DNA of 64,000 nt from contig ONEK01000001.1 of assembly GCA_900316855.1 (NCBI GenBank), positions 124,001 to 188,000 on the forward strand, in the 5' to 3' direction. This DNA comes from an uncultured Lachnospiraceae bacterium (GTDB lineage: Bacteria; Bacillota; Clostridia; Lachnospirales; Lachnospiraceae). The position numbers were made by a program, and so were the translations under genes. Below the pieces are notes generated by a model. That model had not been told where the DNA came from and ran no database searches. It saw only the letters and a list, made by a program, of their open reading frames with translations. Every line of letters starts with the position of its first letter. The first letter of the stretch is position 1. This document shows positions 1 to 9,798 of the stretch, in pieces.

Positions 1-1
1 C

Positions 2-1366
2 GAAATCCCGCATCACGTCACCGGGGACTTCACAAACCCGGAACGGAGGACCGCGTTCGAATACCGGACGGGCAAAGCACTCCGCACCCGGGACATCCTC
101 CGCATTGACAGCCGCTTCGTGCGGCTGCTGCATTGGCTCGGGAACGGCCACATCGCAGTGCAGCTCTCCGGAGCACCGGCCGAAGGCGGGTATGCGGTTT
201 ACCGGATCCGCGCCGTGGACGTGAACGGGAACGAGAGCCTGCAGACTGCGAACAATGATTTCCTGCAGCTCATCATCCGCAGGATGCTCGCCTCCGATCC
301 GAGGGAGCAGGAGGATCCGGAGCAGGAGAAGGAGCAGGAGGCGGCCGACGAATCGATTCTCCTCACGGACATGCCTGCCATGATCGATTACCTGGCCTGT
401 GCCGAGGAGTCGCTCCCGGACAACATCCGGAGCTGGGCACACCGGCAGATTGCCATGGTGAAATCCGGCACGGTCTCCGAGGAGGAGAAGCGCCACGCAA
501 AGCGCGCACTCTCCATGATGCTGAACATCCAGTGGAAGGGATCCTATTTCGAACCCGTGGATCCCGCGGCGGCGAGGAGAATCCTCGACGAGGAGCTGTA
601 CGGCATGGAGAAGGTGAAGCAGCGCGTCATCGAGACCATCATCCAGATCAACCGCACGCATACGCTGCCGAGCTACGGTCTGCTGCTCGCAGGGCCAGCC
701 GGCACCGGCAAGTCACAGATCGCCTACGCGGTCGCAAGGATCCTGCGGCTTCCGTGGACGAGTCTTGACATGAGCGCCATCCACGACACGGAACAGCTGA
801 CGGGAAGCCCCAGGGTTTACGTCAACGCGAAGCCCGGCAAAATCATGGAGGCCTTTTCACAGGCGGGAGCCTCGAACCTGGTGTTCATCATCAATGAGCT
901 CGACAAGGCGGATTCACAGAACGGCTCGGGCAATCCCGCGGATGCCCTGCTCACACTGCTGGACAATCTGGGCTATACGGATAATTATATAGAGTGTACG
1001 ATCCCGACGGGCGGGGTATACCCGATTGCCACGGCAAACGACAAATCAAGGATCTCGGATCCGCTGCTTACACGGTTTGCCGTCATTGATATTCCGGACT
1101 ATACACCGGATGAGAAGCGGATTATCTTCACGGATTATTCGCTTCCGAAGATTCTGCGGCGCATGGGCATGCGGGAAGGGGAGCTGCAGCTGTCCGAATC
1201 CGCTGTGGACGCGGTCGTGGAATGCTACCGTGACCTGCCGGGCGTGCGGGATCTCGAGCAGGCGGCTGAGCATCTGGCGGCAAATGCGCTGTTCCAGATC
1301 GAGACAAGGGGTGTCAGCTTCGTCCGGTTTGACGCCGGGGGAGTGCGGACCCTGCTGGATCTTTGA
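2..1366 (+). CDS. Lon-like AAA+ ATPase lacking a protease domain (5' end outside window)
   Basis: The frame is open from base 2, so the start lies upstream of the window. After an N-terminal region with a Glu-rich stretch (nt 300-350) comes an AAA+ module close to that of Lon: a YGMEKVKQRV segment before the P-loop, Walker A GPAGTGKS (nt 692-715), a Walker B-like strand ending INELDKAD, a TANDKS sensor-1-like region and an LPGVRDLEQ sensor-2 region. Lon normally has DE in Walker B; here the Asp is Asn, with the Glu kept. The protein stops right after the AAA+ lid, so no Ser-Lys protease domain follows. It is probably an ATP-driven unfoldase or remodeller with an unknown partner. The AAA+ family is certain; the role is not. 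Confidence 0.8.
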   Translation, partial: EIPHHVTGDFTNPERRTAFEYRTGKALRTRDILRIDSRFVRLLHWLGNGHIAVQLSGAPAEGGYAVYRIRAVDVNGNESLQTANNDFLQLIIRRMLASDPREQEDPEQEKEQEAADESILLTDMPAMIDYLACAEESLPDNIRSWAHRQIAMVKSGTVSEEEKRHAKRALSMMLNIQWKGSYFEPVDPAAARRILDEELYGMEKVKQRVIETIIQINRTHTLPSYGLLLAGPAGTGKSQIAYAVARILRLPWTSLDMSAIHDTEQLTGSPRVYVNAKPGKIMEAFSQAGASNLVFIINELDKADSQNGSGNPADALLTLLDNLGYTDNYIECTIPTGGVYPIATANDKSRISDPLLTRFAVIDIPDYTPDEKRIIFTDYSLPKILRRMGMREGELQLSESAVDAVVECYRDLPGVRDLEQAAEHLAANALFQIETRGVSFVRFDAGGVRTLLDL

Positions 1367-1393
1367 GAGTGAAGGGTCCGGCTGGCGCAGGCA

Positions 1394-1422
1394 TTTACAA
1401 AAATTTTAAATAAAGGTATATT
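1394..1422 (+). promoter_or_regulatory. Predicted sigma-A promoter for the pot operon
   Basis: TTTACA (1394-1399) and TATATT (1417-1422) are separated by 17 nt, in an A+T-rich patch just after the ATPase gene. It would give a leader of about 120 nt before potA. Confidence 0.6.
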
Positions 1423-1548
1423 CAAAATCCTTCTTATCTTCTAAAATCTATAGCAATCAGCTGTGATACGCAGCAAGATCAGGCCAGAGAGGGCCGTGCC
1501 GGAGGATCCGGCGGGATGAGCCCCGAGGAGCCGGGGTGGAGGTGGGAC

Positions 1549-2625
1549 TTGAACAGGAAAGAATTAATCCGACTGGAGCATATCTCGAAATCGTTTGACG
1601 GCCAGATGATCCTGGACGACCTGAACCTTGTCATCCATGAGAATGAATTCGTGACGCTTCTGGGCCCCTCCGGCTGCGGCAAGACAACGACGCTCCGGAT
1701 TATCGGGGGCTTCGAGCATCCCGATTCCGGCAGGGTGATATTCGACGGCGAGGATATCACGAACCTGGCGCCGAACAGGCGGCAGCTGAACACGGTGTTC
1801 CAGAAGTACGCCCTGTTCACCCACATGGACATCGCGGAGAATATCGCCTTCGGCCTGAAAATCCAGAATAAACCGGAGGACTATATCAACGACAAGATCC
1901 GCTATGCGCTGAAGCTCGTCAATCTCGAGGGCTATGAGCACCGGATGCCGGACTCGCTCTCCGGCGGCCAGCAGCAGAGGATTGCCATTGCGCGTGCCAT
2001 CGTGTGCGAGCCGAAGGTGCTGCTGCTGGACGAGCCTCTCGGGGCGCTGGATTTAAAGCTGCGCCAGGAGATGCAGTACGAGCTGATCCGCCTGAAAAAC
2101 GAGCTCGGCATCACGTTTATCTACGTCACACATGACCAGGAGGAAGCCCTGACCATGTCCGACCACATCGTGGTCATGAACCAGGGCTATATCCAGCAGG
2201 AGGGCAGCCCCGAGAAGATTTACAACGAGCCGGAGAATGCCTTTGTCGCGGACTTCATCGGCGACTCCAATATCATTCCCGCCACGATGGTGCGCGACCG
2301 GCTCGTGCGGATCCTGGGCGCGGAATTTGCCTGTGTGGACACGGGCTTCGGCACGGAAAAGCCCGTGGACGTCGTCATCCGTCCCGAGGACGTGGAGCTT
2401 GTGAAGCCGGAGGAGGGGACACTGTCCGGAAAGGTGACGGAGGTCATCTTCAAGGGAGTACACTACGAGATGTCCGTCATGGCGGGAGGCTTTGAGTGGC
2501 TCGTTCACTCCACAAAGCTTTCGGAATCCGGAACAGACGTCGGAATCCGTGTGGATCCGTTCAATATTCAGGTTATGAACCGTCCGGAATCGGAGGACGA
2601 GGAGGCAATCGGCGTCGATGTTTAG
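1549..2625 (+). CDS. potA: Spermidine/putrescine ABC transporter, ATP-binding protein
   Basis: Cytoplasmic ATPase that powers polyamine import with PotB and PotC-D. Visible motifs are Walker A GPSGCGKT (about residues 39-46), the ABC signature LSGGQQQR (about 134), Walker B LLLDEP, the H-loop THD and a C-terminal TOBE-like domain. At 358 aa it matches the family. I prefer the TTG start at 1549 (protein begins [16 protein letters not shown]) because GGAGGT lies 5 nt upstream; an in-frame ATG at 1516 with its own GGAGG is possible and would add 11 residues. The gene overlaps potB by 8 bp. Confidence 0.92.
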   Translation: MNRKELIRLEHISKSFDGQMILDDLNLVIHENEFVTLLGPSGCGKTTTLRIIGGFEHPDSGRVIFDGEDITNLAPNRRQLNTVFQKYALFTHMDIAENIAFGLKIQNKPEDYINDKIRYALKLVNLEGYEHRMPDSLSGGQQQRIAIARAIVCEPKVLLLDEPLGALDLKLRQEMQYELIRLKNELGITFIYVTHDQEEALTMSDHIVVMNQGYIQQEGSPEKIYNEPENAFVADFIGDSNIIPATMVRDRLVRILGAEFACVDTGFGTEKPVDVVIRPEDVELVKPEEGTLSGKVTEVIFKGVHYEMSVMAGGFEWLVHSTKLSESGTDVGIRVDPFNIQVMNRPESEDEEAIGVDV

Positions 2626-3439
2626 TGACAGAAAAACATCCCGGGTCATGGCTTCCCCCTATGCCGCCTGGGCACTGATTTTTATTCTGGTCCCCCTGGG
2701 GATGATCTTCTATTACGGTCTCACGGATGAGACCGGGCGCTTCACGCTGGCCAATATTGCCGCCATATCCCAGCCCGAGCACCTGAAGGCGCTGGGACTG
2801 GCGCTTCTGCTGTCTGTGATCAGCACGGCGGTGTGCTTCTTCCTTGCCTACCCTGTTGCCATGATCCTGGCAAAGAACCGGGTTTCGTCGCAGGGACTTA
2901 TAACAACGCTCTTCATCCTGCCGATGTGGATGAATTTCCTGCTGCGCACGCTTGCCTGGATGACCCTGCTGGAGAATAAGGGCGTCATCAACACGGCGCT
3001 TTCGCTCCTTCACCTGCCGGAGCTCAATATCATCAACACGCCGGCGGCGATCGTGATCGGCATGGTCTACAATTTCCTCCCGTTCATGATTCTGCCCCTG
3101 TATAACTCCCTGTCCAGAATCGATGAAAATGTGATCAATGCGGCACGGGACCTGGGTGCGAACGAGGTGCAGACATTCTTCCGCGTCATCCTGCCGCTGT
3201 CCGTGCCGGGTATTGTCAGCGGCATCACCATGGTATTCATTCCGGCCCTGACAACGTTTGCGATTTCCACGATGCTGGGAGGCTCGAAGATTCTCCTCAT
3301 CGGCAACGTCATTGAGCAGGAATTCACCTTAAGCTACAACTGGAACCTTGGCGCGGGGCTCTCCATCGTCCTCATGATCTTCATCATCGTGAACATGGTG
3401 ATCTCCGCGATCACGGAGCGCAGGGAGGAAGAGGATTGA
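2618..3439 (+). CDS. potB: Spermidine/putrescine ABC transporter permease PotB
   Basis: Inner-membrane permease of 273 aa with about six hydrophobic helices and the binding-protein-dependent transport loop ([20 protein letters not shown]) that docks the ATPase. It forms the channel as a heterodimer with the PotC part of the next gene. The start overlaps the end of potA and its stop overlaps the TTG start of the next gene, so translation is probably coupled. Confidence 0.92.
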   Translation: MFSDRKTSRVMASPYAAWALIFILVPLGMIFYYGLTDETGRFTLANIAAISQPEHLKALGLALLLSVISTAVCFFLAYPVAMILAKNRVSSQGLITTLFILPMWMNFLLRTLAWMTLLENKGVINTALSLLHLPELNIINTPAAIVIGMVYNFLPFMILPLYNSLSRIDENVINAARDLGANEVQTFFRVILPLSVPGIVSGITMVFIPALTTFAISTMLGGSKILLIGNVIEQEFTLSYNWNLGAGLSIVLMIFIIVNMVISAITERREEED

Positions 3440-5316
3440 AGACAAAGCTGGAAAAAGTCTACATGGCGGTCATTTTCCTCTTCATGTACGCGCCGATTGT
3501 GACACTGATTGTTCTCTCGTTCAATGCGTCGAAATCCAGGGCGAGGTGGGGCGGCTTCACGCTGCAGTGGTACGTGCGCCTGTTCCATGACAGTGAAGTG
3601 ATCAACGCCATGGCGAACACGCTGCTCATCGCCCTCATTTCCACGGTCGCCGCAACAATCATCGGTACGCTGACCTGTGTCGCCCTGATGGGGCTGAGGA
3701 AGAAAACCCGCACAATCATCATGGGAATCACCAACATTCCGATGATCAATGCGGATATTGTGACCGGCATCTCGCTTATGCTGCTGTTCCGCGTGCTCCA
3801 TTTTCAGACGGGCTTCGTAACGGTCCTGCTCGCACACATTACGTTTAACATTCCCTATGTCATGCTGAGCGTGATGCCGCGCATGAAGACCCTGAATCCG
3901 GATGTGTACAATGCGGCGAGGGATCTTGGCGCGGAGCCGTTCTACGCCTTTCGTAAAACAGTGCTTCCGGACCTGATGCCTGCCGTCACAGCCGGTGCGC
4001 TCATGGCGTTTACCATGTCCATCGATGATTTCATCATCACATATTTTACGAAGGGCTCCGGGTTCGATACGCTTTCGACGAAGATCTATAACGAGGTAAA
4101 GCGCGGCATCCAGCCGGAAATTTACGCCCTGTCCGCCATCATTTTCGCGCTGGTGCTGGCCCTGCTCATCCTCCGGGCGAAAATCCGGCAGAGGGCTGCG
4201 CTCCCCGCGAAGAAGAAGGCTGCACTCTACCGGAAGGAAGCACATACACGGACGAAGGTCATCGCCGGCGTCTGCGCCGCCGGAGCGGCGATTCTCATTG
4301 CCGGCATGGCATTCGGCGGCGTATTCTCCACCCGGGGCAACAAGCTGTTCGTCTACAACGCTGGGGAATATATCGACCCGGACGTCATCGATGAATTCGA
4401 ACAGGAAACCGGGATTGAGGTCGTCTATGACGAGTTCGAATCCAATGAAATCATGTACGCGAAGCTTGCACAGGACAGTGCGGCCTATGACGTGGTCTGC
4501 CCCTCGGACTACATGATTGAGAAGATGATCTCCGAGGACATGCTGCAGCCGCTCGACTGGGACTGTCTGCCGCTCTCCCGGGAGAATATAGGGGAGCAGT
4601 ATTACCGGACGGCACAGCAGTTCGATCCGGGAAACCGCTACGCGGTCCCGTATTTCTGGGGGACGATCGGTATCCTGTACAACCGGAAGATGGTTTCAGA
4701 CCCGGTCGACAGCTGGAACATCCTGTGGAATCCGAAATATAAAGGCCAGATCCTGATGCAGGACTCCATCCGGGATGCCTTCATGGTAGCCCTCATGAAG
4801 GACGGCTTTGATCCGAATACGACGGATCAGGAAGAGATTGATGAGGCGACGCAGGACCTTATCGATCAGGAGCCGCTCGTTCAGGCCTATGTGGTCGATC
4901 AGGTGCGGGACAAGATGATCGGAAACGAAGCGGCTCTCGGCGTCATCTATTCCGGCGAAGCGACCTTTACGCTGCGCGAGAATCCCGACCTTGCGTATGT
5001 CATTCCGAAGGAGGGCTCCAATGTGTGGCTCGACTGCTGGGTCATCACGAAACACGCGCGGAATAAAAAAGCCGCCCTTCAATGGATCGACTTCCTGTCA
5101 CGGGAGGACATCGCCCTGAAGAATTTCGAATTCATCACGTATTCCACGCCCAACATCCGGGCACAGGAAGCGATTGAGGACCCGATGATCCGCAATTCAA
5201 AGGCAATCTTCCCGGACGCGGACACACTTGCAAGATGCAGGACGTACTCCTATCTCGGAAAGGAGGGGGACGAGCAGTACAGTGAGGCCTGGAAAAAAGT
5301 GAAGTCCGGGGGCTGA
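3436..5316 (+). CDS. potC-potD: Fused polyamine permease PotC and substrate-binding protein PotD
   Basis: One 626-aa chain joins two proteins that are usually separate. Residues 1 to about 265 are a PotC-type permease with the docking loop [21 protein letters not shown] short basic linker and one further membrane helix (about 277-300) follow, then a full periplasmic-type polyamine-binding domain (from KLFVYNAGEYIDPDVIDEF to the end). There is no lipobox: the binding domain is tethered through the helix. The start is TTG with GGGAGGA 5 nt upstream. The reading frame is continuous through the junction, so this is a true fusion and not a missed stop. The substrate is inferred from PotD similarity; spermidine and putrescine cannot be told apart here. 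Confidence 0.92.
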   Translation: MKTKLEKVYMAVIFLFMYAPIVTLIVLSFNASKSRARWGGFTLQWYVRLFHDSEVINAMANTLLIALISTVAATIIGTLTCVALMGLRKKTRTIIMGITNIPMINADIVTGISLMLLFRVLHFQTGFVTVLLAHITFNIPYVMLSVMPRMKTLNPDVYNAARDLGAEPFYAFRKTVLPDLMPAVTAGALMAFTMSIDDFIITYFTKGSGFDTLSTKIYNEVKRGIQPEIYALSAIIFALVLALLILRAKIRQRAALPAKKKAALYRKEAHTRTKVIAGVCAAGAAILIAGMAFGGVFSTRGNKLFVYNAGEYIDPDVIDEFEQETGIEVVYDEFESNEIMYAKLAQDSAAYDVVCPSDYMIEKMISEDMLQPLDWDCLPLSRENIGEQYYRTAQQFDPGNRYAVPYFWGTIGILYNRKMVSDPVDSWNILWNPKYKGQILMQDSIRDAFMVALMKDGFDPNTTDQEEIDEATQDLIDQEPLVQAYVVDQVRDKMIGNEAALGVIYSGEATFTLRENPDLAYVIPKEGSNVWLDCWVITKHARNKKAALQWIDFLSREDIALKNFEFITYSTPNIRAQEAIEDPMIRNSKAIFPDADTLARCRTYSYLGKEGDEQYSEAWKKVKSGG

Positions 5317-5529
5317 TCCCGCTTCTGTTCATTTTTCACAATTTCATACACAGGCATGACATTAATGTTGTATAATAATCTGGATCAGTCGCCGGGATTC
5401 GGGACAGGAAATCATTCCTCTGGCTGTCCGGAAGACCGCTGCAGAATCCTGAAGCATTGCGGAGGGCGATGCAGGGAAAAGCTATGATGTGCCACCGGGC
5501 AGTGTCACGAAACAGAGAGGACTGGACGG

Positions 5530-6729
5530 ATGAATAACGCCGCAATTCTATATGCTGAGAGCTATGTTGTCAGCATTCTGCTGCTTACGATGGTGCACAG
5601 CTGGTTCCGGAGGACAGGGGATCACTCCGCTTCCGGCAACTGGTACAGTCTCATGCTGAAGGCCTTCATCGCGACGTTTGCCTTCAACCTGGTCTGGAGT
5701 CTTATCTACGGGGGAATCCTGCCCCTCGATGATCCGAACCATATCCTGATGTACGTCTTCAAGATCCTGTACTACCTGGGACTGAATGTTTCGTTCTTCG
5801 CCTGGACCGGCTACTGCGAGTACGAGCAGGGAGGCGGGTTCTATCATGACCAGGAAGCGTTCCGCATCCTGCTGTTGCCCTATATTTTCATGGGTCTGTG
5901 CATCTGCACGGACTACTGGACGCACCTGATGTTCTGGTTTGATAAGAACGGGAAGTATATCCGCAGCAACGTCTTCCAGGTGCAGATGGGCATGTTCGCC
6001 CTGTATCTGGGCGTGACGGGAATCCGTCTCGTTGCAAAGGCGAGGTATGAAACGAACCAGTCGACGAGGGCACACTATATGGCACTCGGCATCCTGTCGC
6101 CTCTTTGCGTTGCGGTTTCCTGGCTGCTGGCTGACGTGCTGGGAGATGAGGTTCCGGTTATCTCCGTCCTGAGTGCGCTCAGCATTCTGTATATTCATGT
6201 GGGGTCGTCGAGCGAGCAGATTTCCATCGACAAGCTGACCCAGATCAATAACCGGCAGAACCTGATGGAGCACATCAATCAGAGGATCCGCCAGCATGAC
6301 AGCGGTCTCTATCTCATCATGATGGATGTGGACCGGTTCAAGCAGATTAACGACAATTTCGGCCATCTCGAGGGAGATGAGGCACTCAAACATGTCGCGA
6401 ACGCTCTCAAGAGTGCGTGCGATGTCGTGAAGAAGCGCCCGTACCTCGCGCGCTACGGCGGTGACGAATTCATCATTGTCATGGAAACGGATGATTCCGG
6501 TGAGATTGAAAAGCTGAAGGCCAATATCAACGAGCAGCTGAATTATTTCAACTCCTGGAGCTCAAGCGGCTATACCCTGATGCTGAGTATCGGCGTGTGC
6601 AGGTGGGAAGAGGGAATGAACCGCGATGCGCTCATCGAACGCGCGGACGAGAATCTGTACAAGGTAAAGAGCGAGCATCACAAGCTGCTGGACCAGCAGA
6701 ATGAGGCGAAGCAGCACCCGCACGCCTGA
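5530..6729 (+). CDS. Membrane-bound diguanylate cyclase (GGDEF domain)
   Basis: The 399-aa protein has an N-terminal block of about seven hydrophobic helices (residues 1-225) and a C-terminal GGDEF domain. The catalytic GGDEF sequence is intact (about 310-314), preceded by DKLTQINNR and MMDVDRFKQINDNFGH. It should make cyclic-di-GMP from two GTP at the membrane. I see no RxxD inhibitory site immediately before the active site. The 213-bp gap upstream contains an isolated TATAAT (5371-5376) without a good -35. The gene is 42 nt upstream of dapA in the same direction but has no evident functional link. Confidence 0.9.
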   Translation: MNNAAILYAESYVVSILLLTMVHSWFRRTGDHSASGNWYSLMLKAFIATFAFNLVWSLIYGGILPLDDPNHILMYVFKILYYLGLNVSFFAWTGYCEYEQGGGFYHDQEAFRILLLPYIFMGLCICTDYWTHLMFWFDKNGKYIRSNVFQVQMGMFALYLGVTGIRLVAKARYETNQSTRAHYMALGILSPLCVAVSWLLADVLGDEVPVISVLSALSILYIHVGSSSEQISIDKLTQINNRQNLMEHINQRIRQHDSGLYLIMMDVDRFKQINDNFGHLEGDEALKHVANALKSACDVVKKRPYLARYGGDEFIIVMETDDSGEIEKLKANINEQLNYFNSWSSSGYTLMLSIGVCRWEEGMNRDALIERADENLYKVKSEHHKLLDQQNEAKQHPHA

Positions 6730-6771
6730 GGGAAAGACGAAAAATACAAAAACAAAGGAGCTAATAAACCT

Positions 6772-7668
6772 ATGCCAGTATTCAAGGGTTCTGCAGTTGC
6801 CATTGTCACACCCTTTCATGAGGATGCAGACCAGACGATTAATTTTGACGCCTTTGCGGATCTGATCGATTATCAGATCGAACACGGAACCGATGCCATT
6901 GTGGTATGCGGCTCGACCGGGGAAGCGGCGACCATGACGGAGGAGGAGCACCTGAAGGCCTGCAGGTTCGTTGTGGACTATGTGAAGAAGAGAGTTCCGG
7001 TGATCGCGGGCACCGGCTCCAACTGCACGAAGACAGCCATCGCACTGTCGAAGGAGGTCGCAGGCTATGGCGCCGACGCGCTGCTCATTGTCTCCCCCTA
7101 TTACAACAAGGGTACCCAGGAAGGCATGTTCCTGCATATGAAGGCGGTTGCGGATGCAGTGCCGGCAGTACCGGTCATCCTGTACAACGTACCTTCCCGC
7201 ACCGGCGGCAATATTCTGCCGGAGACGGCAGCCCGGGCAGTGAAGGAAGTGTCCAATATCGTCGGCATCAAGGAAGCCTCCGGCAACATCAGCCAGATCG
7301 TGAAGCTCATGACACTGACAGACGGAAACATCGAGCTCTATTCCGGCAATGATGACCAGGTCGTACCGCTTCTTGCAATGGGCGGCGCCGGCGTCATCTC
7401 CGTCGTTGCCAATGTGGCGCCGGAAGCCATGCACGACATGTGCGCAAAGTTCTTCGAGGGAGACATCGCAGGAGCTGCGAAGCTGCAGCGGGATACGCAT
7501 GCACTGTTCGAGAACCTGTTTTCCGAGGTGAACCCGATTCCCGTGAAGAAGGCGGTGAATCTCATGGGCTTCGAGGCAGGACCGCTCCGCATGCCCTTGA
7601 CGGAAATGACAGCTGCGAATGCGAAGAAGCTTGAGGACGCGATGCGTGCCTTCGGCTGCATCCGGTAA
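6772..7668 (+). CDS. dapA: 4-hydroxy-tetrahydrodipicolinate synthase
   Basis: Condenses pyruvate with aspartate semialdehyde, the first step committed to diaminopimelate and lysine. The 298-aa TIM barrel shows the Schiff-base lysine in GIKEAS (K167), the tyrosine of LYNVPSRTG (Y138) and the CGSTGEA loop. AAAGGAG lies before the ATG. It is followed by dapB after 95 nt; with dapF and dapL elsewhere in the window it forms the DapL variant of the pathway. Confidence 0.96.
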   Translation: MPVFKGSAVAIVTPFHEDADQTINFDAFADLIDYQIEHGTDAIVVCGSTGEAATMTEEEHLKACRFVVDYVKKRVPVIAGTGSNCTKTAIALSKEVAGYGADALLIVSPYYNKGTQEGMFLHMKAVADAVPAVPVILYNVPSRTGGNILPETAARAVKEVSNIVGIKEASGNISQIVKLMTLTDGNIELYSGNDDQVVPLLAMGGAGVISVVANVAPEAMHDMCAKFFEGDIAGAAKLQRDTHALFENLFSEVNPIPVKKAVNLMGFEAGPLRMPLTEMTAANAKKLEDAMRAFGCIR

Positions 7669-7763
7669 TGAAATTTTCCTGCATGTGAGGGTGTCTGCGG
7701 ATGAAAACGCCTCCGCGGACTGCACCCGGCGGGAGCCTGCGCGGACAGGCGGTGAGGTGAGCT

Positions 7764-8519
7764 ATGACGAAAATTTTACTGCACGGTGCCTGCGGCAGAA
7801 TGGGGCACATGATCGCGGACCTTGCCGAGAAGGATCCGGACGTGGAAATCACAGCCGGCGTGGACGCTTTTGGCAGTACCTTCGGCACGTTCCCGGTTGT
7901 CGCCTCGCTGGAGGATGTAACACAGGACGCGGACGTCGTGATCGATTTCTCGAACGCGAAGGCGGCGGACACACTGCTCGATTACTGCGCGGAGCATGCA
8001 CTGCCGGTCGTTCTGTGCACAACGGGTCTTTCGGATGCGCAGCTTGCGCATGTACAGGCTGTCTCGGAAAGGACGGCTGTTCTGCGAAGTGCCAATATGT
8101 CTGTCGGTATCAATCTGCTGCTGTCGCTCCTTGGGGAGGCGGCGCCGAAGCTTGCGGCTGCCGGCTTTGACTGTGAAATTGTCGAGAAGCATCACAATCA
8201 GAAGCTCGATGCTCCCTCCGGCACTGCCGTTGCCCTGGCGGATGCGGTGAACGAATCGCTGGGCGGTGATTATGAATATATCTGCGACAGACAGACGCGC
8301 AGACAGGAGCGGCCGGTGAAGGAAATCGGCATCGCCTCCGTCCGCGGCGGGACGATCCCCGGGGATCATGACGTGATCTTCGCGGGCGAGGATGAGGTGA
8401 TTACGTTCTCCCACCGGGCTTATTCCCGTGCCATCTTCGGCAAGGGAGCCCTTGCTGCGGCGAAGTTCCTGAAAGGCAGGCCCGCAGGACTGTATACGAT
8501 GCAGGATGTGCTGCAATGA
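7764..8519 (+). CDS. dapB: 4-hydroxy-tetrahydrodipicolinate reductase
   Basis: Reduces the DapA product to tetrahydrodipicolinate with NAD(P)H. The 251-aa protein has the dinucleotide fold HGACGRMG near the N-terminus and the substrate-binding motif HHNQKLDAPSGTA (lysine about 147). Its stop overlaps the ATG of the hisA-like gene by 4 bp (ATGA), so the two are translationally coupled. Confidence 0.96.
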   Translation: MTKILLHGACGRMGHMIADLAEKDPDVEITAGVDAFGSTFGTFPVVASLEDVTQDADVVIDFSNAKAADTLLDYCAEHALPVVLCTTGLSDAQLAHVQAVSERTAVLRSANMSVGINLLLSLLGEAAPKLAAAGFDCEIVEKHHNQKLDAPSGTAVALADAVNESLGGDYEYICDRQTRRQERPVKEIGIASVRGGTIPGDHDVIFAGEDEVITFSHRAYSRAIFGKGALAAAKFLKGRPAGLYTMQDVLQ

Positions 8520-9355
8520 GAATCCGGCCGTGCATTGACCTGCACGACGGGAAGGTCAAGCAGATTGTGGGGAGTTCACTCCGGGATTCGTCGGAGCGGG
8601 AGCTTCATCAGAACTATGTTTCCGATCGCGATGCCGGCTATTATGCCGGCATTTACCGACAGAAGGGCCTTACGGGAGGTCATGTCATTCTGCTGAACGC
8701 AAGGCAGACGGACCGCGGCATGTACGAGGCAGACCTGGCGCAGGCTTTTGCCGCGTTCCGGGCGTTCCCCGGCGGGCTGCAGGCTGGAGGCGGGATCACA
8801 CCGGAGAACGCGGGACAGTTTCTCGAGGCAGGTGCGTCGCACGTCATCGTGACGAGCTACTGCTTCCGGGACGGCAGGCTCGAGGAGGACCGCCTGCGGG
8901 AAATGGTACGGACAGTCGGAAGGGAGCACCTGGTGCTGGATCTGTCGTGCAGGAAGCTTAGCGACGGAACGTACCGGGTTGTGACGGACCGCTGGCAGAA
9001 GCTCACGTCGCTTCCCGTTAATGCGGACACACTTTGGGGGCTCTGCGGCAGCTGTGCGGAATTCCTCATTCACGCGGCTGACGTCGAGGGTAAACGCGGC
9101 GGGGTGGAGCAGGACCTGGTGCGGATGATCGGCGGATGGCAGATCGGAAGCGGCTTCCCCGTGACCTATGCCGGAGGCGTTCATTCCCTGCAGGACATTG
9201 AGGACATCCGCCGTCTTTCGGACGACAGAATGGATGTGACGGTCGGCAGTGCGCTTGACCTGTTCGGCGGCAGCCTCACACTCGACAGCCTCATGCGGGC
9301 GGCATCGCAGCCGGAGGGATCACAAACCCCGGAAACGCAAATACAGAAAGCATAA
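8516..9355 (+). CDS. hisA: Phosphoribosylformimino-AICAR ribotide isomerase, eukaryotic (HIS6) type
   Basis: Fourth-step isomerase of histidine synthesis, a TIM barrel of 279 aa. The N-terminus (RIRPCIDLHDGKVKQIVGS) and the long HQNYVSDRDAGYYAGIYR insertion look like the fungal/plant HIS6 class and not like ordinary bacterial HisA of about 240 aa. The catalytic aspartate of CIDLHDG is present. It is coupled to dapB and ends in a strong terminator. No other his gene adjoins it; hisC is 31 kb away. Placement in the HIS6 class is from memory of the family and would need an alignment. Confidence 0.8.
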   Translation: MRIRPCIDLHDGKVKQIVGSSLRDSSERELHQNYVSDRDAGYYAGIYRQKGLTGGHVILLNARQTDRGMYEADLAQAFAAFRAFPGGLQAGGGITPENAGQFLEAGASHVIVTSYCFRDGRLEEDRLREMVRTVGREHLVLDLSCRKLSDGTYRVVTDRWQKLTSLPVNADTLWGLCGSCAEFLIHAADVEGKRGGVEQDLVRMIGGWQIGSGFPVTYAGGVHSLQDIEDIRRLSDDRMDVTVGSALDLFGGSLTLDSLMRAASQPEGSQTPETQIQKA

Positions 9356-9388
9356 AAAGGACCACCCCGTGCGGGGTGGTCCTTTCTG
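9356..9388 (+). terminator. Rho-independent terminator of the dapA-dapB-hisA unit
   Basis: A perfect 13-bp stem (AAAGGACCACCCC, 9356-9368, with 9373-9385) closes on a GTGC loop directly after the hisA stop codon. The right arm ends in TTT. Confidence 0.85.
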
Positions 9389-9496
9389 ATACTAATCGCT
9401 CATGAACAAAACTACGATTACTGATCTACAGTAGATTACTCAACTTATATCAAGAAAAGGTACTTTCGTTTTGATCTCTTAGCCGGTTTCTGGCCA

Positions 9497-9700
9497 TCAG
9501 TTTAACTTTGTAACGTTAACGGCCTGCGGTCCCTTCTGACCCTGGATTACATCGTACTCAACTTCCTGGCCCTCATCGAGAGACTTGAATCCCTCCATGT
9601 TGAGTCCGGAATAGTGTACGAATACATCATTTCCTTCGGAATCGGAAATGAATCCGTAACCCTTCTGGTTGTTGAACCACTTAACAGTACCCTTGTTCAT
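9497..9700 (-). CDS. Cold-shock protein (CspA family)
   Basis: A 67-aa single OB-fold RNA chaperone. RNP1 (KGYGFIS) and RNP2 (VFVHYS) are intact. The ATG at 9700 (MNKGTVKWF) has GGAGGT 7 nt upstream; a longer reading from an upstream TTG would run through that ribosome-binding site and is unlikely. The leader is A+T-rich and contains a small GTCCGC/GCGGAC palindrome, but no promoter could be assigned firmly. Confidence 0.95.
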   Translation of the reverse strand: MNKGTVKWFNNQKGYGFISDSEGNDVFVHYSGLNMEGFKSLDEGQEVEYDVIQGQKGPQAVNVTKLN

Positions 9701-9798
9701 TCTTGTTACCTCCAACTGAATGAAAAACTTATAATGTCCGCCGCGGACGAATTATTAAAATTTCATAAATCGTTCTACAGCAAGTTAAAAGTAGCACC

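Noticed and set aside
5317-5529. Cyclic-di-GMP riboswitch before the GGDEF gene
   Set aside because: GCAGGGAAAAGC vaguely recalls the GEMM-I start, but the second conserved part (GGACGCAAAGC) is missing.
9389-9496. Short repeated strings around 9415-9440 as a regulatory element
   Set aside because: The repeats are 6-7 nt in A+T-rich DNA between convergent genes and form no convincing structure.
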